NCBI GenBank assembly: GCA_021464525.1
Contig: JADRCO010000790.1
Span: 1 to 26,360, forward strand
DNA from: Rhizophagus sp. LPA8_4_AMF
Taxonomy: Eukaryota > Glomeromycota > Glomeromycetes > Glomerales > Glomeraceae
Length of the DNA: 26,360 bases
Reading direction: 5' to 3'
Position numbers and translations under genes: made by a program. This document shows, in pieces, positions 10,101 to 18,794 of this stretch (within the stretch, counting starts at the first letter, position 1; every line of letters begins with the position of its first letter). A model generated the notes under the pieces. The model saw nothing but the letters and a program-made list of their open reading frames with translations. It was not told the origin of the DNA and did no database searches.

Positions 10101-12414
10101 TATTCTCTGATTTATCCCGATGTAAAACATATGCTCCGCTCACAACATCCATGTCTTCTGTATAATATATCCTGTAATCACTATCAGCTCTCATACGAAC
10201 AAGTAGCTGTAACAAAGCAAGACGACAAGTTACTGGAGTTGAAAAATCACAAAGGAGATTTATCATTTCTTTGAAGACTTTAATACTTTGCTCAGGTGAA
10301 TCTGCTTTGTATAGACAATGCTGAAATATGTTGATAAGACCATTAATTGAAATTGAACTTTTGCATTTCGTAAAATGAGATGAACGTCGTTTGGTATCAG
10401 GTTGATTTAATTGACAAACACAAGGAGTACACTGTAATAGAATTTTAAGTAAAGGTGTAAACCACCGATCTGGTAGCTCCTTTAGAATAGATATTAAAAA
10501 TTCCATAGAATTATCTATAACTTCGGGATCATCATCTTCAGGAAGATCAGTAAACATTGGTAAGATAACCGCCTCAAGAAGTTTATCCTGATAAAAATCT
10601 TTTGTAATTTCATAGATTTCAATAGTCATAGAAAGGACTCGTTGACGAATTTTCGAAGGAACTTTATCGATGTAAAATGTGTTTACCACATCAACTAATA
10701 ATACAAGCCAATCCGGAGAGGATGGATAAAGAGAATGTTCCAAATCATAATAATCAAGTAACATTAAAATGGTACTTTCTGACACATAATCCCTTAGTGA
10801 CTGAATGAGATTAATAAATCGTAAAATTGGACCTTCAAAAGAGGACGACATATGAAGAGACTGTATCTGAAATATGATTTTACTATAAGCACTAACCACT
10901 ATTGTTAACTCATTATCATCAACTGAATTAATTTTTATAATATCATCACTCATTATTGTATTCCTTCTTGCTAAAGGTCCATTATTTAACACATAATGCT
11001 TAGTGTTATCTAAAATGTCCATAATAATTTCCCATTCCAATGGTTTAATGTCTTTTTCATATTTTGAGATAAGATAACTAATTTGCATTAAAATTTCACC
11101 ATGTATATTGACATCACAGTAGTTCTTTATTGCAAGTCTCATTGCAGAAAGTACAGTAGAATAAGTATGCGAAAGAGAATCAACCTCTTCCGGTCCCCAT
11201 ATCGCCCATGCTAAAAATAGAACTGAGCCCCGTAAGACCCGTGAAGAAGTTAAGGGTTCAACACTCTCCAAATTACTAAATAGAATTTTGATTGCACTAT
11301 ATGCACAATGACTTTTTAAAAGATTTCGCATAATATGCCAGCTCGTTTGTGAAATTGAGCCTTCTTGATTAAGTTTATCGCATAATACATCAACGTATGA
11401 TTTTAACGAAGATGATGGCACATAACCGAAGCGCACCACCACATCCCAAAATCTCAGACAACACTCAATATCTGAAACATCTTTAGATTTCTTGCATGCA
11501 ATTGATATATCCTCAATGAGCCGAGAAATATCAGGTTCCTCAAATTGAGCAAAATTAAATTTAATTACATTAATTAATAAATTAACAACCGATTGTAACC
11601 TTGTGGGTTCTGGGTTTTTTTGTTGAATAGTTGTATCAGAATCCGATGCTTCTGTTATCGTAGCAGAAGATGATGACTTGTTTGATGACGTTGACGATGG
11701 AAAAGAAGTATTTGATTCATCCTGTTGCGAAGAAGTTGTGGAAGATGATGATGATGGAGGTACAGATTTTGCATGTTCCTTCTGATGATCACTTGTTAGT
11801 TGAACATCTAATTGTTGAACTGTCTCATTAACCCATTCTGAAAGTAATTTTACTAAATTTTTTTCGAAGGGAGAGATATCTCTACCATCTTTACAAAGTT
11901 CTTTTAAAGCCAATAACCTAATCTCGAAATCTTCTTTGACATTATGAGATTTGATACAATCATAAAATATTACTCGAAGGAATCCTAAATTATCACTATG
12001 TTGACCTTTAATACAAGATATCATGAATTGGAAAGCAACATTTCTCGCATCAAATGGCATATCAGGGGAAAGTAGATCTAGGTCTCTAACACAAACCCAG
12101 ACTTCAGTCATGTCTGAAAAAGTATATTGTGTCACTATGTTACATAATTCTCTGATAAGTTTAATGAGCGTGTGTAAAGGATATGGTTTTTGTAGTTCTT
12201 GTACAAGAAGCTTAGTGTCTATAGGTCTTCCCTTAGGGTTATTGGAAGGTGGTATCGGTTGTTTTTGATAACTTTTACCATTTATCTCATTGGATTCCAC
12301 ATTAAGAGAAGTTAAACCTAAAGTATCTACAAGGGAAATGTCTGTTCGTGAACGTCCAAACACTTCACGTAAAGAAAAAGCTCGTTTAGCTTTTGTTTCA
12401 TGTGCATGTGCCAT
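7138..12414 (-). CDS. TSC2: Tuberin (TSC2) homologue, Rheb GTPase-activating protein
   Basis: This is a single uninterrupted frame of 1,758 aa, near the human length of about 1,807. The C-terminal Rap-GAP domain (about residues 1482-1720) is intact: HKIGVLYVG, GGLDTEYDTDGEYTYYW, FHCATLMPTN, then KKRHIGNDFVTIVFNDS. The Asn of HIGND is about residue 1590 (codon 7645-7647) and corresponds to the catalytic asparagine of the family. ARQIALHANIFAQV and WKDRLRQIKRIKERI match the tuberin C-terminus. The N-terminal two thirds look helical, as in the tuberin family, with Ser/Thr-rich linkers at about residues 225-265 and 1110-1150. In known systems TSC2 with TSC1 switches off Rheb and so restrains TORC1. 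The ATG at 12414 is chosen because it is the first ATG after an in-frame TGA; an upstream TTG at 12447 would add 11 residues. The absence of introns is unusual beside the spliced neighbours. Confidence 0.93.
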   Translation of the reverse strand: MAHAHETKAKRAFSLREVFGRSRTDISLVDTLGLTSLNVESNEINGKSYQKQPIPPSNNPKGRPIDTKLLVQELQKPYPLHTLIKLIRELCNIVTQYTFSDMTEVWVCVRDLDLLSPDMPFDARNVAFQFMISCIKGQHSDNLGFLRVIFYDCIKSHNVKEDFEIRLLALKELCKDGRDISPFEKNLVKLLSEWVNETVQQLDVQLTSDHQKEHAKSVPPSSSSSTTSSQQDESNTSFPSSTSSNKSSSSATITEASDSDTTIQQKNPEPTRLQSVVNLLINVIKFNFAQFEEPDISRLIEDISIACKKSKDVSDIECCLRFWDVVVRFGYVPSSSLKSYVDVLCDKLNQEGSISQTSWHIMRNLLKSHCAYSAIKILFSNLESVEPLTSSRVLRGSVLFLAWAIWGPEEVDSLSHTYSTVLSAMRLAIKNYCDVNIHGEILMQISYLISKYEKDIKPLEWEIIMDILDNTKHYVLNNGPLARRNTIMSDDIIKINSVDDNELTIVVSAYSKIIFQIQSLHMSSSFEGPILRFINLIQSLRDYVSESTILMLLDYYDLEHSLYPSSPDWLVLLVDVVNTFYIDKVPSKIRQRVLSMTIEIYEITKDFYQDKLLEAVILPMFTDLPEDDDPEVIDNSMEFLISILKELPDRWFTPLLKILLQCTPCVCQLNQPDTKRRSSHFTKCKSSISINGLINIFQHCLYKADSPEQSIKVFKEMINLLCDFSTPVTCRLALLQLLVRMRADSDYRIYYTEDMDVVSGAYVLHRDKSENNYPSTSTISEKSVTSIGSTSSGVERKTSLKRKVERRASLKDVASILLDRRDNNKLTQPQVDNNNIPEEEMVTSCERLWQIPEILRIKISAIRPSPYVLCNKVNATQDVLQDNYRFKSDSTSKGTKLQRETIVLPIDLYLQCLIDILTKDKEWEIYSYVLCFLPIQLSNKHLFCSSFEQIRTLRNCLCDWVLNNRLAEGVSLPSDIKRVDVYVIVYQTLTILINFNDLFNKAQRDGLILAFHVGLQKWAHTAKPCIHALNICLFELPLSSTKLLPDTLNKLSQIITTASMSVHILEFLSGLARLPNLYVNFTEADYKRVFGIAMQYIQYSQSQTVSSTSAPNNNTSTTSQPNTSSNLGVNISQSTNALSQYERVMAYHVIYLWFMLLRLPERRKYVTFIVHGLLFANGSNSKVDEQTETCFDMLARYSFANCDPKPEKSFINQILLEQGKDKVISRTWVQGNALLTMRTMKSFGWAEIIIRRPSGTAAFLCKVENRNKMEDTDFITLPATLMSHYNPDFQYIINLPQSAIDFKSKQSDVTVNDSIQGKTNNRTIIENTNLLVEPQETEKNENSIVIESDNLPVDISAHLASSNLNLKISSYTGTLEKDIGISTSQTELSPNPENIYSENQDNNLKDHTNMSNFSEKEQHVVNEVFTDPASLIADKNIYRKDDPHIDPSFLFLQFSPYPDFISKDAPRPLPDDESTNRALTVLDHTPVVDFHKIGVLYVGKNQTKETEILSNIHGSQDYIEFLNKLGSLVRLKNCKNIYTGGLDTEYDTDGEYTYYWKDDITQVIFHCATLMPTNLAHDPQCAGKKRHIGNDFVTIVFNDSEQEYEFDSLPSHFNFINIVISPYSHQYSSQSSISTLQSSRTDDTNKNYNKNSYFKVIMQRRSDMPEIGPIEFKMVSASALPAFVRQIALHANIFAQVFLQSGGNRNTEYVSNWKDRLRQIKRIKERILSASTGSNNITYDNHIDIMGLEPVIDFTRYT

Positions 12415-12816
12415 AGTTAAGAAAGCCTTACTAAAACTAAACAGCAATAGTTTTATCAGTAAAGTAATTCACGTGACTTCATCAAGCAAAAAAAAAAATG
12501 GCACTTATTTATTTTATTTATATACAAAAATGTCGAACTATCTAATGTTCTAGGATTACTATTTTTTTTCCTTTCAGTTTATTATCTACTTTTATACTTT
12601 TTACAAATATTACAAATCTACAAATAAGAAAGGAAATTTGAACCACAAATATATACATTTTTTTTTATTCGATATGATTATTGTTGCGATATGTAAATTA
12701 ATTACTGACTTGTTTAATAATAATAATCTTTCTTTACTTGCTTAAATTCACCTCTATATAATATAAAGAATAATAATAATAATGGTTTTATGTAATAGTT
12801 TGTGAAAGGAATACTT
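12415..12816 (-). promoter_or_regulatory. Spacer between the SPT2-like and TSC2-like genes (3' UTR and promoter)
   Basis: About 400 bp separate the stop of the SPT2-like gene from the ATG of the TSC2-like gene, both on the minus strand. The stretch must hold the terminator of one and the promoter of the other. A palindromic E-box CACGTG at 12470-12475, in the context GTCACGTGA on the minus strand, sits about 56 bp upstream of the TSC2 ATG. The rest is AT-rich with T/A tracts and TAA microrepeats near 12768-12782. Confidence 0.4.
12470..12475. promoter_or_regulatory. E-box (CACGTG) upstream of the TSC2-like gene
   Basis: CACGTG is a bHLH binding core. In minus-strand context it reads GTCACGTGAA, nine of ten bases of the GTCACGTGAC consensus known from animal lysosomal genes. 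Binding in this organism is inference only. Confidence 0.3.
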
Positions 12817-14525
12817 TTATGCATTAAATCTCTGCATTACCCCCGGGCCTTTTTTTTTATTAAGCTTTCTAAGGCGCCGCTGCTGTTCCGCGCGTTCTTC
12901 ATCCTCATCTTCTTTCTTCGCAAGACGGGAGCTGCGTGCTTCTTCGCGAAGAACTTCATATCCAGACACCTCCATTGCGTCATCATCATGATCGTCTTTC
13001 ATCCCATATATTGGTCGTCTTCCCGGACGAACTATTGAATGGATAATCGAGGACAAATTCCGGTTAACTGTTGCTTCATCTAATCTACAAATATCAAGCT
13101 CATTACACCCAACATTTCTTCTTTTTTGTGCTCGAGAAGAAGGTGAAACTTCTGAACGTTCATCAAATGTTCTCTTCTTAAGTGAAGTTGATTTTGTAGC
13201 CTCACTTCTATTTGTCATTGTTTTCTTTGATGTATTACTATTTTTGGAACGCAAGTCTTCCATTCGATTATGTCGATGTTGAACTTCCGCTTTGGAGACT
13301 CTGCGTGCCCGCTCCCTTTCTATTTCTTGACGCCGCTTTGTTTCTGCTACACTTTCGTGATGACGTTTTTGCTCCGCAAGTTTTCCTCCCAGTTTTTCAC
13401 CTTTTTTTTTTTCTATTCCCAATGTTTGTTGGCGTTTGCGTTTCCTCTCTTCTTCCAATTTTTCTTGGCGCTTGAATTCCCATGTTCCTTTAAGTTTTCT
13501 TTTCCTTTCCAAGTTTTTTTCCATTTCTTTTTGTTGCAAAAATTTTTGAAATTGTTCCAAACCTTTTTTCAAATAATGAGGGTCTGCGATGACATCTAAC
13601 GAGGTTATTTTTTTATTTTTAATAATATTTTTTTCATTAAGGAAAGCTATATGTGCACGAATTTTTTGATCTGTTTTCGGGCCTTCCTCATTTCTAGCAG
13701 CAGCGATTTCTAATCGTGTGTAATTTTTGCCAAAATTATTAAGATTTTCAATTCTCTTTTGAGCAAGTTTCTTATTACCGTTTGGTTTTTCCTTATCTTG
13801 CTCTAAAAGCTTTCGAAGCCTTTCCAATTCAAATTCTTTCGCAATTTTTTCTACATTAATCATCCTATTTTTATCATTTAAAATTTCTGGTGGTAAAAAT
13901 AATTCCAAAGGCTTATATTTCTCTTCCCTTTCTCGATATGATTTCCATCGCTCAACGTATTTTTCAAATTTTAGTAACGATTTGTTTGCACTCGTGCTTG
14001 ATGGAACTTTAATTCCTGTCACTTCTTTATTAACACTAGTTTGTCTGCCTTTGTTATTAAGCAAAATACCATTAGTACCTTTTGAAGTTGATGTCGGGGA
14101 TGTTGAATTTTCTTGACGAATGGCTGCAGATTTCTCTTTGTTAAGTCCATAGTTAATTTTAGATGTTGATCCGGAAGGTTTCGATTTTTCTTTCTGTTTT
14201 TCTTTGTTAATGGTCAAAATTTCACTGGTACTTTTTGAAGTCGATGTGATAATTGGTTTTGTTTTCTTAACAGCAACTTTCTTGTCCTCGTTACTTACCA
14301 TATTACCATTTTTAGATGTCGACCCATTGGACTCTATTCTTTTATGATTTACTACAGCGGTTTTGTCAATTTTGACGGAAACATTGCCGCTAGAGCTTGA
14401 TGTTGTAATTGTTGATTTGACTTGTTTTGAAGTAGCTGTCTTCTTATTACTCATAGAAGTTGTTGCGGTTCTTGTAGGATCTGAAATATTTTGATGGCAA
14501 TGTTCCATTTTTATAGTTAAATTTG
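12817..14525 (-). CDS. SPT2: SPT2-like histone chaperone, exon 2
   Basis: This is the main exon of a two-exon gene. The spliced product is 641 aa, of which this exon encodes residues 73-641. The C-terminus (about residues 564-641) matches the SPT2 domain: an SSIIHSI helix, a KDDHDDDAMEVSGYEVLREEARSSRLAKKEDEDEE-type acidic-then-helical segment, and a basic tail. In known SPT2 proteins this domain binds the H3-H4 tetramer and acts in nucleosome reassembly during transcription. The middle is highly charged, Lys/Arg/Glu-rich and probably helical; the first 150 residues are Ser/Thr/Lys-rich low complexity. The acceptor AATCAG ends at 14526. The frame stays open back through it to join exon 1 in phase 1, so the ATG at 14508 is internal. 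The gene lies upstream of, and on the same strand as, the TSC2-like gene. Confidence 0.82.
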
Positions 14526-14577
14526 CTGATTAAAAAATAAAAAATAAAGAAATAAAAAATAAATTATATGATTTTAC
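14526..14577 (-). other. Intron of the SPT2-like gene (52 nt)
   Basis: The donor GTAAAATC starts at 14577 and the acceptor TTTTTTAATCAG ends at 14526. Removing 52 nt joins exon 1 (phase 1) with exon 2 in frame, with no stop. Without splicing, exon 1 would end four codons later at TAA. The intron is T-rich and among the short introns seen in this window. Confidence 0.8.
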
Positions 14578-14794
14578 CTGAAGCTAGCTCCAACTCCATA
14601 CGTTGACGAACCTTCTTTTCTAAATTTTCGATGCCAGTCACGTCACCAGTAGCTTTAAGTCTATTCATTTCACGGTATTCTTCCATATTAAGTTTAAGTG
14701 TTGGTACCTTTAAAGGGACTTTAGATGAGGAAGTTTTGTTGTCTAGATTGGACACTGAAGTTTGGTTGTTGACTGTATCGGTTTGTGATGACAT
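14578..14794 (-). CDS. SPT2: SPT2-like histone chaperone, exon 1
   Basis: This exon encodes the first 72 residues, starting with ATG at 14794 (MSSQTDTVNN). The first half is Ser/Thr/Asn-rich. It then holds a charged helix-like stretch (LNMEEYREMNRLKATGD, then LEKKVRQRMELELAS). It is 217 nt long, so it ends in phase 1, exactly complementing the 1,709-nt second exon. I do not recognise a named domain here. Membership in the SPT2 gene rests on the splice-site and frame agreement. The alternative is a separate short protein ending at the intronic TAA, which seems less likely. Confidence 0.75.
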
Positions 14795-17296
14795 TTTGTA
14801 GGGTGTAGTTTACAAGTAAAAAAAGGTATGTGGTTTATAAATTGTGGGTGTAAAAAGAAAGTCTTCTGAATTTTTTTCGATTTGCAAGTTACTGCGGTGA
14901 TCTGATATATGTATATATTTTTTTTTTAAAAGAATTTAAAGAAGTAAAAAATGACGAAGTTATAAAAATTTCTCTTTTTTTCCAGATTCTAAAAATGTTA
15001 AATGAAATTAATTTTCATTTTCCATTGTAAAACCAAAACCAGTTTGAATGTAATTTGCAAACGTCATTGCCGCAGTTTGAGTAATTACGTGTAAATCACT
15101 GTATGTTTATTCAATATCTTTCTTAATATATGAACTCATTACTCATTAAGGTAAAAATGTAAAAATGGGATTTTAATCACACGCATTCCTTGTTGATAAT
15201 TAATTTTTTTGGAAAATAAAATTAGTGGGGCAAGAAAACATAAAGATCTACCGGAAAGAAAAGGAATTTGATGAAAATTATGCGGGGTAATAAAAAAATG
15301 AAATACATGAGAATATGTTTCATATTATAATTCTCTTTTTATTCATTAAGCGCGAATTTTACTTGAATTAGTTCATATGATAATTTAGGTTTTGGTCATT
15401 ACATCGTCGATTTCATATATATTATACTCATAGTCGTTATTAGGGATAGCGTGAACTCAGGTCCAAATCATTATAATTCTGATTATATAATATTACAGCT
15501 TTGTGTGAAACAATGACAATGCGTCTAATAAATTTATCGATCGCTTGACACGTAATTTTTATCAGTTTCGTTATCAACAACATATCGGAATAATTAGGAG
15601 CTTGTGTTCAATTAATTCGTTTTATCTTTAATAACATCAATTTTACAATTTTACGCGATAAATACTAAAAATTATTTTCTTTCTTTTTTGATAATGATCA
15701 TCATCTTTGAGTGAAATAGCTCTAATATTTATTATTGTATTTTATTTTAGCGTTCGTTAAATTGAACGACGACCTTCATAAAATTTAACAAAAACTAGGA
15801 GATCTGTAAGATCTTCAGGGGTAACGCCGTACGCGCTATAAATATATCATATATGTATATATATATAAACAAAAAAAAACTCGTTAACTCGTATTTATCA
15901 CACAATCTTACAATACAATCATCACATAAACTTTATTTACGAGATAAGGATCACGTTTTTAAAATCTAACAAATTTCGGTAACTTATAATATATATCATA
16001 TACAGTATACTGTATATTTTATTCATATATATATATATATATATTTGTTTCATGTGTTATTTGCTTCCAAATTTGTCGCTGAGCCATCCCTTCACGCGTG
16101 AATTCTAAAGTTTAATAATTTTTATTATTGATCACGTGTTCTCATTTCGGATATCCATATTACACGTATATTTCACCACTGAAAAAACATATCAAACTAG
16201 TTTAATACCTGGATTTGTCAGATTTTACGATAACAAATCTACATGCAAAGGTTTTTTTATCGATTCATCCAATAATCAAATACCAATCAAAATGAAGTCG
16301 CTGATTCTTAAAAGGCTAGACTAAAAATGTAAATTATATTGCAATATATGCGCATTATTCTTTACGCACGTGGTGTAAACAAAACGGCGCGTTGACGCAT
16401 TATAAATATTGAAACTAATCACTTGATAGAAGAAAGTTTTGGATGCCCTCTGGTCAACACTTAATGATCACTTAGTATAAACGAAATGAACAAATTCGTG
16501 ATTTAAAAATATCCTATTTTAGTTTTCATAAATTCTTATTTGCTTAATACTTATTACACAATATATTTAAGAGAATTAAATAATGCAGGAATGCTTAAAA
16601 TTAAAAAAGCCTTGAGCGAAAAATGAAATTTGTGGCTTGTTCTGTGCAATGTTACCTCACGATTTCAATCTCAAATTTTTTCTCATGTGAACTTTATGGG
16701 ATTATTATTTTAATTATCGCCGTTCGTCATATGAGTAAAGACCAATATGCATCTCAAATTATCTCTATTGATCATTTGACAAACAATAGTTTTAAACCTA
16801 TTATTATCACTATGTGATGTTGTACCATAATCAGTAATCTGCGTATCTGTTTTTAATTGTCCATCGTCATAATGCAAGTTGCGAAAAAATTAGATTCTTA
16901 AAACATTGCATTATATTCATAAATCATAATTATATTGATAAAATACTGGTCAGCTGGTAAGGAGCAAATTGAATAATAAACTCAGGTAATTATAATAAAA
17001 AAAAATTTTTTTTACAATATATATTATTTTTTTCCGGCCCCTATCTTTAGAAAAAGTTTTATCATCGCTATCGTTATCACATTTTATAACTACTTCATTT
17101 AGCCCCCCTTTTCTTTTTTTGGTTTCTCTTTTTTTAATTAAATTTTTTTTTTTTTAAACCTTACCGCACTTTTTTTTTATCTCGGCCACCATCCTTCCTT
17201 TACTCTTCTTTTAACGTTACCTTTATTTTGAGTTCGTGTAAAACGATACCGATAAATAGTTCTTGTTTCTAAGAGAAAAAATTATTTAATAATATA
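14795..17296. promoter_or_regulatory. 2.5-kb divergent intergenic region between the SPT2-like and PQ-loop genes
   Basis: Both flanking genes are transcribed away from this region, so both promoters should be here. I see no convincing coding sequence. It contains AT dinucleotide runs (about 15836-15867 and 16024-16045), E-boxes CACGTG at 16133-16138 and 16367-16372, and long T tracts at about 17100-17180 just before the PQ-loop gene. No TATA box can be told apart from the AT-rich background. Confidence 0.4.
16024..16045. repeat. (AT)n microsatellite
   Basis: A near-uninterrupted AT dinucleotide run of about 22 bases. A second, less regular run of AT/GTATAT lies at about 15836-15867. Confidence 0.85.
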
Positions 17297-17411
17297 ATGT
17301 CCGGCAGTTGTAATTCAATAACGTCTGACGGAATAGCGTATATACAGTGGATACATACAATTTTTGGTTCTTGCATATCTAACAACCAGGAAGCAGTTAG
17401 TGTTTTTTTGG
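17297..17411 (+). CDS. PQ-loop vacuolar amino-acid transporter-like protein, exon 1
   Basis: First of six exons of a 361-aa protein of the PQ-loop family (yeast Ypq1-3, S. pombe Stm1, human PQLC2/SLC66A1), which export cationic amino acids from the vacuole or lysosome. This exon starts at ATG 17297 and encodes MSGSCNSITSDGIAYIQW and the beginning of membrane segment 1 (AVSVFLG). It ends in phase 1 before the donor GTAGTT at 17412. Reading on would give a TAG five codons after the junction residue. The short luminal N-terminus ending in W.....G.C is similar in layout to human PQLC2. Confidence 0.85.
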
Positions 17412-17495
17412 GTAGTTATTAGATTTATTTGTGATATGTTTCATAAGATATTCGGTTTTCTAAATATTTTTTTTTTTACTTACATATTTTTACAG

Positions 17496-17535
17496 GATAT
17501 TTAACTCTAGCATGTTGGTTGAACGCTCAACTTCC
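17496..17535 (+). CDS. PQ-loop protein, exon 2 (40-nt micro-exon)
   Basis: The exon is bounded by acceptor TTTTTACAG (ending at 17495) and donor GTACGT (starting at 17536). It encodes GYLTLACWLNAQL and the first two bases of the proline codon of the first PQ motif (Pro52). Both introns (84 and 82 nt) are needed to keep frame. Confidence 0.85.
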
Positions 17536-17617
17536 GTACGTTTCGCTGTTTTTCTTATTTAATTCGAATCGATCTATGGATTAAACTAATTATCTGCCTT
17601 TACTTTTTTTCCTCCAG

Positions 17618-17744
17618 ACAAGTTATAACAAATTATAAAAATAAGTCGGTAGAAGGACTTAGTTTACCGTTTCTTACAAATTGGTTACTAGGTGATATTA
17701 CCAATTTATTGGGAGGGATATTGACAAACCAATTAAAATTTCAA
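17618..17744 (+). CDS. PQ-loop protein, exon 3
   Basis: After acceptor CCTCCAG the exon completes LPQ (Pro52-Gln53) and continues VITNYKNKSVEGLSLPF, the typical first PQ-loop with the conserved S.EGLS segment. Membrane segment 2 (NWLLGDITNLLGGIL) follows. It ends in phase 0 before GTAAAC at 17745. Confidence 0.87.
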
Positions 17745-17821
17745 GTAAACAAAATTTATATTTTATTATGTAATTACGTGTACGTACACACACATACATA
17801 TATTAATTCCTCTTTTTGTAG

Positions 17822-18036
17822 ATATATCTCGCCGCATATTTTTGTACCGTAGATTTTATCCTATTTTTTCAATATTTTTATTATTCATGGTTCCGAATTC
17901 CAACAATAATAACTGAATCTGGTGAGGATATACCGGTTAGACCTCTATCTATTCAGTCGTTTAAAGACTCTATACTAGAAGGTGCAAAAAAGAGTTACAC
18001 GTTTCCTACAAGAAAGAATCATTCCCATCAACGACT
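17822..18036 (+). CDS. PQ-loop protein, exon 4
   Basis: The exon encodes membrane segment 3 (IYLAAYFCTVDFILFFQYFYYSWF, residues about 95-118) with the conserved Asp105. A hydrophilic loop of about 47 residues follows (IPTIITESGEDIPVRP to NHSHQRL). The intron before it (17745-17821, 77 nt) ends in TTTTTGTAG. The exon ends in phase 2 before GTAAGA at 18037. Confidence 0.85.
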
Positions 18037-18123
18037 GTAAGAGCTTTTTGAATATATATTTTGAGTTATTACTTTAGATCACGTGAATGTTATAATCATT
18101 ATTTTATATTTTATATTTATTAG

Positions 18124-18355
18124 ATCGTCAATGGTATTTGCTGTACTTCTCTTCACATTTCATTCTACTTCTTCCATATCGTCGTCTTTTTCCACATCTC
18201 TACCATATCATTCCACCATTCATGATGGTGAAATGTCGTTTGGCGGACATATAAAATTTTTTTTTGAACGTAATTATGAGTCCATAGGAAGAATTATGGC
18301 TTGGATTTGTACAATATTATATTTGACTAGCAGAATGCCACAAATATGGAAAAAT
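18124..18355 (+). CDS. PQ-loop protein, exon 5
   Basis: After the acceptor TTTATTAG the exon encodes membrane segment 4 (LSSMVFAVLLFTFHSTSS), a Ser/His-rich luminal loop, and membrane segment 5 (IGRIMAWICTILYLTS). It leads into the second PQ motif RMPQIWKN (Pro238-Gln239). It ends in phase 0 before GTATGT at 18356. The preceding intron (18037-18123, 87 nt) contains a CACGTG. Confidence 0.87.
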
Positions 18356-18437
18356 GTATGTTTTTAATTATAAAAAATATATATGTAGTAAATAAGATGT
18401 TTTCTAAAAATAATTTTCTTTTATTATTATTTCATAG

Positions 18438-18794
18438 TACACAAGAAGATCAGTCGAAGGGCTTTCTGTTTTTATGTTTATATTTGCAGCCCTTGCCAAT
18501 TTGTCTTATACCACGTCAATCATCATAAATCCGGAATCAGGAACGAACCCAAAATATATGCGCAGAGAAATTCCCTATATATTAGGATCCATTGGCACAT
18601 TAATATTTGATGTTACAATACTTATACAATGGTATATTTTACGTGATCCAGAGCACCGACATAGAAGACGTAGAAGTAAACGCTCTGTCAGTTATGGTAG
18701 TGATAGTATAGGGTATCATCAATTACCGATGGATGATGAAAATTATAGTAGTAGAAGGAGAAGTGGTCAAATAGACGGTGGAAATTTTGTTTAA
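18438..18794 (+). CDS. PQ-loop protein, exon 6 (C-terminus)
   Basis: The exon completes the second PQ-loop (YTRRSVEGLSV). It encodes membrane segment 6 (FMFIFAALANLSYTTSIII) and segment 7 (IPYILGSIGTLIFDVTILIQWYIL), giving the seven segments expected of the family. The C-terminal tail of about 48 residues starts with an Arg-rich cluster (HRHRRRRSKR) and then SYGSDSIGYHQLPMDDENYSS. Such a tail is probably cytosolic and could carry vacuolar sorting or ubiquitin-dependent regulation; this is inference. The stop TAA is at 18792-18794. The spliced length is 1,086 nt including the stop. Confidence 0.88.
   Translation, partial: YTRRSVEGLSVFMFIFAALANLSYTTSIIINPESGTNPKYMRREIPYILGSIGTLIFDVTILIQWYILRDPEHRHRRRRSKRSVSYGSDSIGYHQLPMDDENYSSRRRSGQIDGGNFV

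Noticed and set aside
12415..12447. Upstream extension of the TSC2-like frame to a TTG at 12447
   Set aside because: TTG is not a normal start in fungal nuclear genes. The ATG at 12414 is the first in-frame ATG after a TGA and is followed by a plausible N-terminus.
12023..12553. Plus-strand open frames inside the TSC2-like gene start
   Set aside because: They are antisense shadows of conserved coding sequence with no domain resemblance.
13212..13599. Plus-strand Phe-rich open frames opposite the SPT2-like gene
   Set aside because: They are antisense to a Lys/Arg/Glu-rich segment, so Phe/Leu richness is expected from complement codons.
14564..14794. Independent 76-aa gene upstream of the SPT2-like gene
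   Set aside because: The donor GTAAAATC inside it and an acceptor 52 nt on give a single in-phase frame with the SPT2 exon. It is better explained as exon 1.
16136..16817. Two 62-64 codon open frames in the divergent intergenic region
   Set aside because: No similarity to known proteins, no supporting splice sites, and composition like the surrounding non-coding DNA.
18083..18123. Start of exon 5 frame at an upstream GTG giving MNVIIIILYF
   Set aside because: This is intron sequence. The acceptor TTTATTAG at 18123 and frame agreement with exon 4 place the exon start at 18124.
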